From the NCBI GenBank assembly GCA_963836265.1, contig CAWIIO010000004.1, positions 186,001 to 250,000 on the forward strand: a DNA stretch of 64,000 nt, read 5' to 3'. The translations under genes were made by a program, and so were the position numbers. Positions 9,050-17,936 of this stretch are shown here, one piece after another. Position 1 is the stretch's first letter; each line of letters begins with the position of its first letter. Origin of the DNA: CAIWHR01 sp963836265. Its GTDB lineage: Bacteria > Pseudomonadota > Gammaproteobacteria > Burkholderiales > Casimicrobiaceae. Below the pieces are notes generated by a model. It was given only the letters and a program-made list of their open reading frames with translations, ran no database searches and was not told the origin of the DNA.

Positions 9050-9319
9050 ATGGCAGTTACCGTACAAGAGAAGGCGAAAGTCGTCGCCGACTACCAGCGC
9101 GTGAAGGGCGACACCGGCTCGCCGGAAGTGCAGGTCGCGCTTCTCACCGCGCGCATCAACGGCTTGAACAACCATTTCAAGATCAACGTCAAGGACCATC
9201 ACTCGCGGCGCGGCCTGCTGCGGATGGTGTCGCGCCGCCGCAAGCTCCTCGACTATCTCAAGTCGCGCAATACCGACAGCTACCGCACGCTGATCGAGAA
9301 GCTCGGGCTCCGTAAATAG
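9050..9319 (+). CDS. rpsO: 30S ribosomal protein S15
   Basis: The 89-residue product has the S15 core: GDTGSPEVQVALLTARI, the HHSRRGLLRMVSRRRKLLDYL rRNA-binding helix pair and a C-terminal KLGLRK. S15 binds the 16S central domain as a primary assembly protein. The ATG at 9050 gives the canonical MAVTVQEK start; an in-frame upstream ATG at 8975 would add an unrelated basic leader and lies at the promoter. It precedes pnp, as in most proteobacteria. Confidence 0.97.
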   Translation: MAVTVQEKAKVVADYQRVKGDTGSPEVQVALLTARINGLNNHFKINVKDHHSRRGLLRMVSRRRKLLDYLKSRNTDSYRTLIEKLGLRK

Positions 9320-9443
9320 GTGAGCCAGGGTTTATCAGATCGGATCCCGAAGACGCCGACGACTCGCGGAAGCGCAAGAGCGATGCGTCGTCACGCACCC
9401 ACGCCGCGACCGGCAACGTCGCCGCCCGTTTCGAACAACGCCG

Positions 9444-9471
9444 ATGGCCGCGCCTTTCGAAGCGCGGCCAT
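9444..9471 (+). promoter_or_regulatory. Long hairpin in the rpsO-pnp intergenic RNA
   Basis: ATGGCCGCGC (9444-9453) pairs perfectly with GCGCGGCCAT (9462-9471) around an 8-nt loop, 27 bp before the pnp ATG. Only a weak T-rich stretch follows (TTGTCATTTG). In related bacteria this position holds the rpsO terminator and/or the RNase III cleavage hairpin of the pnp leader; which one applies here is inference. Confidence 0.6.
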
Positions 9472-9497
9472 TGTCATTTGAAGCCTAGAGGAACACC

Positions 9498-11639
9498 GTG
9501 AACCCCATCAAGAAATCGATTGCCTACGGCCGTCACACGCTGACGCTCGAAACCGGCGAGGTTGCGCGCCAGGCGGGCGGCGCAGTCATGGCCAGCCTGG
9601 ACGACACCGTCGTGCTGGTCAGCGCCGTTGCGCGCACCTCCGCCAAGACCGGCCAGGACTTCTTCCCGCTGACCGTCGACTATCAGGAAAAGACCTTCGC
9701 GGCCGGCAAGATCCCCGGCGGCTTCTTCAGGCGCGAAGGCCGCCCGTCCGAGAAGGAGACGCTGACCTCGCGCCTGATCGACCGCCCGATCCGGCCGCTC
9801 TTCCCCGAGGGCTTCTACAACGAAGTTCAGGTGATCGCGACGGTGCTGTCGGTCGACCCCGAGATCGATCCGGACATCCCAGCCATGATCGGCGCCTCGG
9901 CGGCGCTGATGCTCTCCGGCGTCCCGTTCAACGGGCCGATCGGCGCGGCGCGCGTCGGCTACATCGATGGCCAGTACGTGCTGAACCCGACCAAGACCGA
10001 ATTGACGACCTCCGCCCTCAACCTCGTCGTCGCCGGCACCGAAGCCGCGGTGCTGATGGTGGAATCCGAGGCGAACGAGCTGCCCGAGGAGGTGATGCTG
10101 GGCGGGGTCGTCTACGGTCATCAGCAGCAGCAGGCAGCGATCGAGTTGATCCATGCGCTGGTCGAGGAAGGCGGCAAGCCGTTGTGGGACTGGCAGCCGT
10201 CGGCGAAGGACGAGGCGACGTTCTCGAAGGTCTCTGCGGTCGCCGACGCTGCGCTGCGCGACGCCTATCAACTGCGCTCGAAGCAGGCGCGGCAGCAACG
10301 GTTGAAGGACATCTACGCTCAGGTCGCAATCGAGTGCATTCCGGCCGACGCGCCGCCGGGCCATGCGAACCAGGTCAACAACTTCGTGTTCGAGCTCGAA
10401 GCGAAGATCGTCCGCAACCAGATTCTCTCCGGGGAGCCGCGCATCGACGGCCGCGACACGCGCACCGTGCGGCCGATCACGATTCGCACCGGCGTTCTGC
10501 CGCGCACGCACGGCTCGGCGCTCTTCACCCGGGGCGAGACGCAGGCGATCGTCGTCGCGACGCTCGGCACGGCGCGCGACGAGCAGATCATCGACGCGCT
10601 GATGGGCGAGTACCGCGACCGCTTCATGTTCCACTACAACATGCCGCCCTACGCCACCGGCGAAACGGGCCGCGTCGGATCGCCGAAGCGCCGCGAAATC
10701 GGCCATGGCCGCCTCGCCAAGCGCGCCTTGCTGGCTGTGCTTCCGACCGCCGAGGAGTTCGCCTATTCGATGCGCGTGGTGTCCGAGATCACCGAGTCGA
10801 ACGGCAGCTCGTCGATGGCCTCGGTGTGCGGCGCGAGCCTCGCGCTGATGGACGCCGGCGTGCCGACCAAGGCGCACGTCGCAGGCATCGCGATGGGTCT
10901 CATCAAGGAAGGCAACCGCTTCGCCGTGCTGACCGATATCCTCGGCGACGAGGATCATCTCGGCGACATGGACTTCAAGGTCGCCGGCACCGATCGCGGC
11001 GTCACCGCGCTGCAGATGGACATCAAGATCCAGGGCATCACCAAGGAGATCATGGCGGTGGCGCTGTCGCAAGCGCGCGAAGGCCGAATGCATATCCTGC
11101 GGCTGATGCAGGAAGCCCTTCCGCACGCGCGCGCCGAAGTCTCGCAGCATGCGCCGCGGATGATGACGTTCAAGATCAATCCGGAAAAGATCCGCGACGT
11201 GATCGGCAAGGGCGGCGCGGTCATCCGAGCGTTGACCGAGGAAACCGGCACGACGATCGACATCCAGGACGACGGTACGATCACGATTGCATCGGTCAAT
11301 GCCGACGCCTGCAACGTCGCGCGCAAGCGCATCGAGGACATCACCGCCGAGGTGGAAGTCGGCCGGATCTACGAGGGCACGGTACTGCGGCTGCTTGATT
11401 TCGGCGCGATCGTGCAGGTGCTGCCCGGCAAGGACGGTCTGCTGCACATTTCGCAGATCGCCAAGGAGCGCGTCAACCAGGTCTCCGACTACGTGAAGGA
11501 GGGCCAGGTCGTCCGCGTCAAGGTGCTCGAAGCCGACGACAAGGGCCGGCTGCGGCTGTCGATGAAGGCGGCCGCCGAGGACGCTGCGCACGCCGCGGTC
11601 CCGACGCCCGCGCCGGCCGAGTCCACGCCGGCGCAGTAA
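9498..11639 (+). CDS. pnp: Polyribonucleotide nucleotidyltransferase (PNPase)
   Basis: The 713-residue protein has two RNase PH domains separated by an all-alpha linker, then a KH domain (KIRDVIGKGGAVIRAL, about 564-579) and an S1 domain (GRIYEGTVLRLLDFGAIV, about 622 onward). FFRREGRPSEKE and the second-domain ITESNGSSSMASVCG are visible. It degrades RNA 3' to 5' using phosphate, as part of the degradosome. It follows rpsO, and the hairpin just before the start suggests the usual post-transcriptional autoregulation. Confidence 0.97.
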   Translation: MNPIKKSIAYGRHTLTLETGEVARQAGGAVMASLDDTVVLVSAVARTSAKTGQDFFPLTVDYQEKTFAAGKIPGGFFRREGRPSEKETLTSRLIDRPIRPLFPEGFYNEVQVIATVLSVDPEIDPDIPAMIGASAALMLSGVPFNGPIGAARVGYIDGQYVLNPTKTELTTSALNLVVAGTEAAVLMVESEANELPEEVMLGGVVYGHQQQQAAIELIHALVEEGGKPLWDWQPSAKDEATFSKVSAVADAALRDAYQLRSKQARQQRLKDIYAQVAIECIPADAPPGHANQVNNFVFELEAKIVRNQILSGEPRIDGRDTRTVRPITIRTGVLPRTHGSALFTRGETQAIVVATLGTARDEQIIDALMGEYRDRFMFHYNMPPYATGETGRVGSPKRREIGHGRLAKRALLAVLPTAEEFAYSMRVVSEITESNGSSSMASVCGASLALMDAGVPTKAHVAGIAMGLIKEGNRFAVLTDILGDEDHLGDMDFKVAGTDRGVTALQMDIKIQGITKEIMAVALSQAREGRMHILRLMQEALPHARAEVSQHAPRMMTFKINPEKIRDVIGKGGAVIRALTEETGTTIDIQDDGTITIASVNADACNVARKRIEDITAEVEVGRIYEGTVLRLLDFGAIVQVLPGKDGLLHISQIAKERVNQVSDYVKEGQVVRVKVLEADDKGRLRLSMKAAAEDAAHAAVPTPAPAESTPAQ

Positions 11640-11788
11640 CCGGCACCCCGCGTGCGGAGGGGCGCCCGCGGGCGGCGCCCTTCGCACCGTCTGCAAGATC
11701 GCCCGCGTCGGGGCCGTCGGGCGCTCTCAATCGTTCGGCGACACGCGGCTTCCGCACCGTTTGAATCGTTGACCCCGCGGAGCAGGCC

Positions 11789-13192
11789 ATGACGGGTTCG
11801 AGCACGAGGATCGAGCGCGACGCCTTCGGCCCGATCGAGGTACCGGCCGAGCGGCTGTGGGGCGCGCAGACGCAGCGCTCGCTCGAGCATTTCCGCATTT
11901 CGTGCGAAAAGATGCCGCTGGAGCTGATCCGCGCGGTGCTGCTGGTCAAGCGCGCGGCCGCACATGTGAACCTCGAGCTCGAGCTCCTCGAGCCCGGGAT
12001 TGCACACGCGATCATCGCCGCTGCCGACGAAGCGCTCGAGGGCCGTCAGGCCGACGAGTTCCCGCTTGCCGTGTGGCAAACCGGCTCGGGAACGCAGACC
12101 AACATGAACGTCAACGAAGTGCTGGCCAATCGCGCTTCGGAAATCCTCGGCGGGCCGCGCGGCGAAGGGCGCCTCGTCCATCCGAACGACCACGTCAATT
12201 GCGGCCAGTCATCGAACGACGTCTTCCCCACGGCGATGAACGTCGCGGCCGCCGTGGCGGTGATGAAGTCGCTGCTGCCGGCGCTGCGCGCGCTCGGCGA
12301 AACGCTGGCGGAGAAAGCCGCCGAATTTTCCGGGATCGTGAAAATCGGGCGCACGCATCTCCAGGACGCGACGCCACTGACGCTGGGCCAGGAATTCTCG
12401 GGTTACGTGGCGCAGCTCGCGCATGCGCAGCTCCACATCGAGGCGGCGCTGCCGCACGTGCTGGAGCTGGCTCAGGGAGGCACCGCGGTGGGCACCGGCC
12501 TCAACACGCATCGGGAATTCGGAGCGCGCGTCGCCGCCGAAATCGCGACCGCCACGGGCCTGCCGTTCGTGAGCGCCCCGAACAAGTTCGAGGCGATGGC
12601 GGCGGCGGACGCGCTCGTCAACCTGCACGGCGCGCTGAAGATGCTGGCGGGCGCACTGTTCAAGATCGCCAACGACGTCCGCTGGCTCGCGAGCGGGCCC
12701 CGCTCCGGTCTGGCCGAGATCTCGATCCCGGAGAACGAGCCGGGGAGCTCGATCATGCCGGGCAAGGTCAACCCCACGCAGTGCGAAGCGCTGACGATGA
12801 TCGCGGCGCAGGTGATGGGCAACGACGTCGCCGTCAACATCGGCGGCGCGTCGGGCAACTTCGAGCTCAATGTCTATCGGCCGCTCATCATTCACAACGT
12901 GCTGCAGAGCGTCCGCCTGCTCGCCGACGGCATCGCGAGCTTCGACGCGCATTGCGCCCGCGGCATCGCGGCGAACGAAGAGCGGATCCGCGATCTTCTC
13001 GACCGCTCGCTGATGCTGGTGACGGCGCTGAGCCCGCACCTCGGCTATGACAAAGCGGCGGAGATTGCGAAAAAGGCGCACCGCGAAGGCTCGACGCTCA
13101 AGGCTGCCGCGCTCGCGCTCGGCTATCTCACCGAGGCGCAATTCGATGCGTGGGTGCAGCCGGAGGCGATGCTCGGGCCGCGAAAACGTTGA
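11789..13192 (+). CDS. fumC: Class II fumarate hydratase FumC
   Basis: The 467-residue protein contains the three conserved fumarase/aspartase regions: SGTQTNMNVNEVLANRA, HPNDHVNCGQSSNDVFPT (near 130) and the signature GSSIMPGKVNPTQCEA (near 320), whose Ser lies on the catalytic loop. It interconverts fumarate and malate in the TCA cycle without an iron-sulfur cluster. The 149-bp gap after pnp contains a GC-rich inverted repeat near 11659-11681 without a T tract. The gene ends convergent with the SIMPL-domain gene. Confidence 0.95.
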   Translation: MTGSSTRIERDAFGPIEVPAERLWGAQTQRSLEHFRISCEKMPLELIRAVLLVKRAAAHVNLELELLEPGIAHAIIAAADEALEGRQADEFPLAVWQTGSGTQTNMNVNEVLANRASEILGGPRGEGRLVHPNDHVNCGQSSNDVFPTAMNVAAAVAVMKSLLPALRALGETLAEKAAEFSGIVKIGRTHLQDATPLTLGQEFSGYVAQLAHAQLHIEAALPHVLELAQGGTAVGTGLNTHREFGARVAAEIATATGLPFVSAPNKFEAMAAADALVNLHGALKMLAGALFKIANDVRWLASGPRSGLAEISIPENEPGSSIMPGKVNPTQCEALTMIAAQVMGNDVAVNIGGASGNFELNVYRPLIIHNVLQSVRLLADGIASFDAHCARGIAANEERIRDLLDRSLMLVTALSPHLGYDKAAEIAKKAHREGSTLKAAALALGYLTEAQFDAWVQPEAMLGPRKR

Positions 13193-13277
13193 TCGTCATT
13201 CCTGAGTAGGCGGCAATAAAGCGTCGTTCGCTGAAAAGTCGCCGGGTGCCGGCCTCCGCGCGGACGACGGACCATCC

Positions 13278-14006
13278 TCAGTGCCGCGGCGCGCCTTCGA
13301 GCAACGCGTCGCCGCTGACCGTCACCGAGACTTCCGCGGTCCCGGCCTCGAGCGTCACCGGCGCCGCTCCCATCGTGGCCGCCTGGGCGCGCATCATCGG
13401 AAATGCACGCGGTGGCTCGCCGGTTTGGACGGTCACGTGCGCCGGACGCCAACTCTCGAAGCCAAGCGCCTGTGCCGCCCGCTGCGCGCGTTCCTGCCAC
13501 CGGCGAATTGCATCGTGCGTGAGCCCCTCCTCGGCACGCCGCCGCGCGTCGGCGCTCAGCGAGAACGCCGTGCCCGAAACGAGGAGTCCGTCCTCGTCCT
13601 GAAGCCGAGTGATCAGGGTTGCCATGGCGGTGAATTCGGAGCCTTCGAGCGTCAGCGTTTGCGCGACGCGCCAGCGCAACGGCCGCTTCTCCCCGATCTG
13701 CTGGGTCGAATAGCCGGAGGTCTGGGCCTTCACCGAAGGAGCGCCCTTGACGCGGGCCAGCGCCTTCGCCATCGCCGTGTTGACCTGGCTTGCGGCAATG
13801 ACCGGATCGGCACCTTCGGCCTCGGCACGAAGCCAGGCTTGCAGGCGATCGGTGGCGACGCTCGTCGAGGCCGACGCCGATACGGTGACCACCGGTTGCA
13901 GCGGCGGCGGAGGCGGTGCCGCCTGGGCACGCGCGCCCTCGTGGGCGAAGAGCGCGAGCGCGGTGCCCATCGCGGCGAGCGTCGCGCGCAGGATTGGGTG
14001 AGTCAT
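13278..14006 (-). CDS. SIMPL (DUF541) domain periplasmic protein
   Basis: The 242-residue protein has a signal peptide (ATLAAMGTALALFAHEGARA). It is followed by VVTVSASAS, a conserved RLQAWLRAEAEG helix, GYSTQQI, a WRVAQTLTLEG strand and a C-terminal VSVTVSGDAL strand. This is the order in SIMPL/DUF541 proteins, periplasmic or outer-membrane-associated and of unclear function. Its ATG overlaps the nudix stop (ATGA). It is the last gene of the minus-strand unit that starts at fmdB. Confidence 0.8.
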   Translation of the reverse strand: MTHPILRATLAAMGTALALFAHEGARAQAAPPPPPLQPVVTVSASASTSVATDRLQAWLRAEAEGADPVIAASQVNTAMAKALARVKGAPSVKAQTSGYSTQQIGEKRPLRWRVAQTLTLEGSEFTAMATLITRLQDEDGLLVSGTAFSLSADARRRAEEGLTHDAIRRWQERAQRAAQALGFESWRPAHVTVQTGEPPRAFPMMRAQAATMGAAPVTLEAGTAEVSVTVSGDALLEGAPRH

Positions 14007-14473
14007 GAGGGGCTCCGTTGAGATTTCGCGGCCCGTTGCGGCAAGAGCAGGATCGCGTCGCGGTTCGACCACGAAAAGCATTTCGCCGCGGCGTCCCGCC
14101 AGGGCAGCCACCCGTGGCGGAGATGCTCGCGGGGTTCGAGACGCACGGGCACGGGTGCGGGAACTGCGAGCCCGAAGACGTGCTCGGTATTGTGCTTCGT
14201 TCCGGGCGGATAGCGGGAGGCCCATTGCGGAAAGATTTCGAAGGCGTTCGACAGGTGCCAGTCGGCGAGGCCGCCATAGTCCGCCGCGTCGATGCCCGTT
14301 TCCTCGGCGAGCTCGCGGGTCGCCGTATCGACCAGCGCTTCGCCGGGCTCCTGGCTCCCCGTCACCGACTGCCAGTGGTCGCGAAAATCGGCCCGCTCGA
14401 GCAGCAGAACCAGGAGATCGGCCGTATAGACCAGGACCAGCGCGGAGACGGGAAGCTTGTAGTTATGAGCCAA
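14003..14473 (-). CDS. nudB: Nudix hydrolase, probable dihydroneopterin triphosphate pyrophosphatase
   Basis: The 156-residue protein contains the Nudix box: GEALVDTATRELAEETGI fits G-x5-E-x7-RE-x2-EE-x-G. The flanking WQSVTGSQEPGE and NTEHVFGL are typical of NudB, which removes pyrophosphate from dihydroneopterin triphosphate in folate synthesis. The only workable start is TTG at 14473, directly after the barstar stop. NudB is commonly found downstream of aspS in betaproteobacteria, which supports the name; substrate assignment is by family. Confidence 0.8.
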   Translation of the reverse strand: MAHNYKLPVSALVLVYTADLLVLLLERADFRDHWQSVTGSQEPGEALVDTATRELAEETGIDAADYGGLADWHLSNAFEIFPQWASRYPPGTKHNTEHVFGLAVPAPVPVRLEPREHLRHGWLPWRDAAAKCFSWSNRDAILLLPQRAAKSQRSPS

Positions 14474-14863
14474 TCAGCTGACGAACACCCAGAATGGCTT
14501 GTGCCGCTCGCGCCAGTAGTCGGACGCCTCGGCGAGGATGTCCTCGAACGTCGTCCAGTCGACGCCGTGCGCCTTGCGATACGCACCCGAGTGCGAAAGC
14601 ACGATGACACAGCCGTTCTTGCCCAGCCATTCGCCATCCTCGACCGAGTCGGCGAGCGCGTCCCAGTTGTTGCCGAAATGCTCGGGCAGCTTGAGGCCCT
14701 TCGCGATCGCCTCCAGCAATGCCGCCTTGCTGTCGACCGCTTTCAGGTCGGCCGCGTAAAGGCGCAGCTTCGCCGCTGCCGCCGCCGCTGCTATCGGATG
14801 AGGGTCGCCGGACCAGGCGTGCACGCCGGAAAGTTCCAGATCCTGGAGATCGGGCACTTTCAT
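14474..14863 (-). CDS. Barstar family ribonuclease inhibitor
   Basis: The 129-residue acidic protein has the barstar fold pattern: KAALLEAIAKGLKLPEHFGNNWDAL, with the characteristic FGNNWDAL turn, then LADSVED and a C-terminal HKPFWVFVS strand. Barstars bind and block secreted guanyl ribonucleases in the cytoplasm. Its ATG overlaps the stop of the upstream RNase gene (GAATGA), so inhibitor translation is likely coupled to that of the enzyme. Its N-terminus is longer than Bacillus barstar (about 90 residues). Confidence 0.85.
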   Translation of the reverse strand: MKVPDLQDLELSGVHAWSGDPHPIAAAAAAAKLRLYAADLKAVDSKAALLEAIAKGLKLPEHFGNNWDALADSVEDGEWLGKNGCVIVLSHSGAYRKAHGVDWTTFEDILAEASDYWRERHKPFWVFVS

Positions 14864-15249
14864 TCGCGAATCCTCCGGAACGACTGGTAGTGGTCGTTGG
14901 TGTAGTAGCAGGCGTCGGGCGCCGTTTGCGGGCCGCCGCAGACGATGCGCCGCGCGCCGCGATTTCTCGCGCCGGGGGTGGCGACCGTGTACTCGTGATA
15001 ATAACCGCGGGGCGCTGGCGGAAGAAGCCTTTCGCGGTTCCCGAACGGGGTCCCGTCGCGGGCGTGCGGCAGCGGCCCCCCCCTGACGACGACCGTGTAA
15101 GTCGCTCGCGCTTCCTGCGGCAGGTCGGCGACGTGGACATCCGGCAGCGCATCGGCGGTCGAGCGCGCGAGCGCCGGGGCCACGAGCGAAATCGTCAGCA
15201 CCGCGAGCGCGATGGCGAGGCGGCGATCGAAGGGCCGGACCCGTCCCAT
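14860..15249 (-). CDS. Secreted guanyl-specific ribonuclease (barnase/RNase Sa type)
   Basis: The 129-residue protein starts with an export signal (AIALAVLTISLVAPALA). The mature part has GTPFGNRERLLP, YYHEYTVATPG, RNRGARRIVCGG and CYYTNDHYQSFRRI. The Glu-Tyr-Thr-Val strand, the Arg-rich strand and the terminal His-Tyr-x-Ser-Phe are the catalytic layout of the microbial N1/T1/Sa RNase family (Glu, Arg, His). It probably cleaves RNA after G outside the cytoplasm. The barstar gene overlaps its 3' end. Function may be nutritional or antagonistic; the sequence does not decide. Confidence 0.8.
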   Translation of the reverse strand: MGRVRPFDRRLAIALAVLTISLVAPALARSTADALPDVHVADLPQEARATYTVVVRGGPLPHARDGTPFGNRERLLPPAPRGYYHEYTVATPGARNRGARRIVCGGPQTAPDACYYTNDHYQSFRRIRE

Positions 15250-15270
15250 GGGGCCGGAGTCTACTGCAGT

Positions 15271-17061
15271 CTAGACGGTCCTGATCGGATCCGGCGAACG
15301 GATCCTGATGTGCAGGTCGCGCAGCTGCTGCTCGGTGACCGCCGCCGGCGTGTCGACGAGAAGGTCCTGCCCGCGCTGCGTTTTCGGGAACGCGATCACG
15401 TCGCGTATCTGCTCGATCCCGGCCATCATCGCGACCATGCGGTCGAAGCCGAACGCGATGCCGCCGTGCGGCGGCGCACCGTAGGCGAGCGCATCGAGGA
15501 GGAAGCCGAACTTCTGCCGTTGCTCCTCCGGGCTGATCTCGAGGGCTTCGAAGAGCTTCGCCTGCATCTCCGGCTTGTGATTGCGCACCGAGCCGCCGCC
15601 GATCTCCCAGCCGTTCAGCACGACGTCGTAGGCCTTCGCCAGCGCCCGGCCCGGGTCGGTCTTCATCAGCACGTCGTGACCGTCCTTCGGCGACGTGAAC
15701 GGATGGTGGCGCGCGACCCAACCGTTGCGCTCCTCGTCGTATTCGAACATCGGGAAATCGACGACCCAGAAGGGCTTCCAGCCGGGCACGGCGAGGCCCC
15801 GATCGTGACCGACCCGGGTCCGCAACGCGCCCAGCGCGTCGTTGACGACCTTCTCGCGGTCGGCGCCGAAGAAGATCAGGTCGCCCGATTCCGCGCCGCT
15901 CGCCGCAAGGATCTCGGCCAGCACGGCCGGCGCCATGAACTTCACCAGCGGCGACTGCAGCCCTTCCTCGTTGGGCTTGGCCGCGTCGTTGACCTTGATG
16001 TAAGCGAGGCCGCCGGCGCCATAGATCTTCACGAATGCCGTGTAGTCGTCGATCTCCTTGCGCGACAGGCTCGCGCCGCCCGGAACCCGGAGCGCGGCGA
16101 CGCGCCCGTTCGGCAACTCGGCAGCCGCGCGGAATAGCTTGAACTCGACCGTCCTCATCAGCTCGGTGAGCTCGGTCAGCTTGAGCGGCACGCGCAGGTC
16201 CGGCTTGTCGGAGCCGTAGTCGCGCATGACCTCGGCGTAGGTCATGATCGGGAAGGGGTCGGGAAGGTCGACGTCGAGCACGTCCTTGAACATCGCGCGG
16301 ACGAGGCCTTCCATGATCTCGCGAATCTCGACTTCGTCCAGGAACGACGTCTCGATGTCGATCTGCGTGAACTCGGGCTGCCGGTCGGCGCGCAGGTCCT
16401 CGTCGCGGAAGCACTTGACGATCTGGTAATAGCGATCGAAGCCCGCCATCATCAGCATCTGCTTGAAGAGCTGCGGCGACTGCGGCAGCGCGTAGAACAG
16501 CCCGTGGTGGATCCGCGACGGCACCAGGAATTCGCGCGCGCCCTCGGGCGTCGACTTGTACAGCGTCGGCGTCTCGATGTCGATGAAGCCGTGGGCGTCG
16601 AGATACCTGCGCGCGGCCATTGCCGCCCGATGGCGAAGCATCAGGTTCCTCTGCATCGGCGGCCGGCGCAGATCCAGGACGCGGTTTTGCAGACGCACCG
16701 TCTCCGACAGGTGCTCATCGTCGAGCTGGAAGGGTGGAGTCAGCGCGGTGTTCAGGATCTCGACCTCCTGGGCGAGCACCTCGATCTCGCCCGAAACGAG
16801 ATTGGGGTTGGCGCTGCCTTCCGGCCGCAGGCGAACGGTGCCCGCGACGCGGATCACGAATTCGTTACGGAGCTTCTCGGCGGTGGCGAAGGTGCCCGCG
16901 CGATCCGGGTCGCAGACGATCTGCACCAGCCCTTCGCGATCGCGGAGGTCGACGAAAATGACGCCGCCGTGATCGCGGCGACGATGGACCCAGCCCACGA
17001 CGGTCACGGGTTGAGCGAGGTGGCGGCGGTCGATGCGGCCGCAGTAGTCGGTGCGTTTCAA
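15271..17061 (-). CDS. aspS: Aspartyl-tRNA synthetase
   Basis: The 596-residue protein has an N-terminal OB anticodon-binding domain, the class II catalytic domain with motif 2 (FRDEDLRADRQPEF, about 215-228), the bacterial GAD insertion (about 300-400), and motif 3 (GIAFGFDRMVAMMAG, about 535). It charges tRNA-Asp, and in bacteria without AsnRS can also charge tRNA-Asn; which applies cannot be decided here. I chose the TTG at 17061 because GGAGAG lies 6 nt upstream and KRTDYCG is the usual N-terminus; an in-frame TTG at 17076 lacks a good site. Confidence 0.95.
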   Translation of the reverse strand: MKRTDYCGRIDRRHLAQPVTVVGWVHRRRDHGGVIFVDLRDREGLVQIVCDPDRAGTFATAEKLRNEFVIRVAGTVRLRPEGSANPNLVSGEIEVLAQEVEILNTALTPPFQLDDEHLSETVRLQNRVLDLRRPPMQRNLMLRHRAAMAARRYLDAHGFIDIETPTLYKSTPEGAREFLVPSRIHHGLFYALPQSPQLFKQMLMMAGFDRYYQIVKCFRDEDLRADRQPEFTQIDIETSFLDEVEIREIMEGLVRAMFKDVLDVDLPDPFPIMTYAEVMRDYGSDKPDLRVPLKLTELTELMRTVEFKLFRAAAELPNGRVAALRVPGGASLSRKEIDDYTAFVKIYGAGGLAYIKVNDAAKPNEEGLQSPLVKFMAPAVLAEILAASGAESGDLIFFGADREKVVNDALGALRTRVGHDRGLAVPGWKPFWVVDFPMFEYDEERNGWVARHHPFTSPKDGHDVLMKTDPGRALAKAYDVVLNGWEIGGGSVRNHKPEMQAKLFEALEISPEEQRQKFGFLLDALAYGAPPHGGIAFGFDRMVAMMAGIEQIRDVIAFPKTQRGQDLLVDTPAAVTEQQLRDLHIRIRSPDPIRTV

Positions 17062-17242
17062 GAGGCTCTCCGGCAACGGTCGTTGTATTCGCGGTGCGAG
17101 ACCTGCGCGAGACGTCGCCTAGAAACAAGAATCGAGGCGGCCGGCGCTTGGCCCGCGGGATCGTTCAATACGTTTTGGGTCGGGCGGAGCCGTCGCGCGC
17201 GCCACGCCGCGGTCGGAGCAGCGGCGCGGCGAACCCGCCCCG

Positions 17243-17911
17243 TCAATTTCGGGGATGAGCGGCCGCGGCGTCGACAGCCGGAACCGCAGCCTGGGCGCCC
17301 CGCTTCGCGGCTGCGCCGAGCCTGGAACGCGGTGCAACGACCCCCATCGAGATGATGTACTTGAGCGCCTCGTCGACCGACATGTCGAGCTCGCGCACCG
17401 CAGAGGCGGGCACGATCACGAAGTAGCCGCCGGTGGGGTTCGGCGTCGTCGGCACGTAGATGCTGACGTGCTCGTCGGTAAGGTGGCTCGCGACGGCTTG
17501 CGCGGGGGTGCCGGTCTGGAACGCGATCGTCCAGCAGCCGGGGCGCGGGAACTCGACCAGCAACGCCTTGCGGAAAGCGGTGCCCTGGTCGGAAAGCACC
17601 GTGTCGCTGACCTGCTTGACCGACAGGTAGATCGACTTGACGAACGGGATCTTTGCAAGCAGCGATTCCCATGTCGCGATCAACCGGGCGCCGAAGAAAT
17701 TCGCGGCGAGCACGCCCGTTCCGAGGAGGATCACGAAGGACAGCACGACCCCGAAACCGGGAATGTGAAATCCGAGCAGGTTGTCCGGGCGCAGCCGTTC
17801 GGGAACGAGCAGGAGCGTCTGGTCGAGCGCCGAGACGAGCGCGTTCAGCACCCAGATCGTGATGCCGAGCGGCACCCACACCAGCAAGCCAGCGATCAGG
17901 TAGCGCCTCAT
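17243..17911 (-). CDS. DUF502 family integral membrane protein
   Basis: The 222-residue protein has two transmembrane helices at the N-terminus (YLIAGLLVWVPLGITIWVL and FGVVLSFVILLGTGVLAANF). A conserved soluble part follows: KIPFVKSIYLSVKQV, VLVEFPRPG-like LLVEFPRPGCWTIAF, and YVPTTPNPTGGYF. This is the DUF502 family; function unknown. It lies 25 bp after fmdB and 181 bp before aspS, an order seen repeatedly in betaproteobacteria. The ATG at 17911 begins MRRYLIAG; a longer in-frame start adds a Pro-rich leader and is unlikely. Confidence 0.88.
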   Translation of the reverse strand: MRRYLIAGLLVWVPLGITIWVLNALVSALDQTLLLVPERLRPDNLLGFHIPGFGVVLSFVILLGTGVLAANFFGARLIATWESLLAKIPFVKSIYLSVKQVSDTVLSDQGTAFRKALLVEFPRPGCWTIAFQTGTPAQAVASHLTDEHVSIYVPTTPNPTGGYFVIVPASAVRELDMSVDEALKYIISMGVVAPRSRLGAAAKRGAQAAVPAVDAAAAHPRN

Positions 17912-17936
17912 CGTGCGGCTCTGCGGGGCCAGGAAA

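Noticed and set aside
9474..11696. 740-residue antisense frame over pnp
   Set aside because: It mirrors the PNPase coding sequence, with low-complexity Asp/Arg/Leu composition and no motif.
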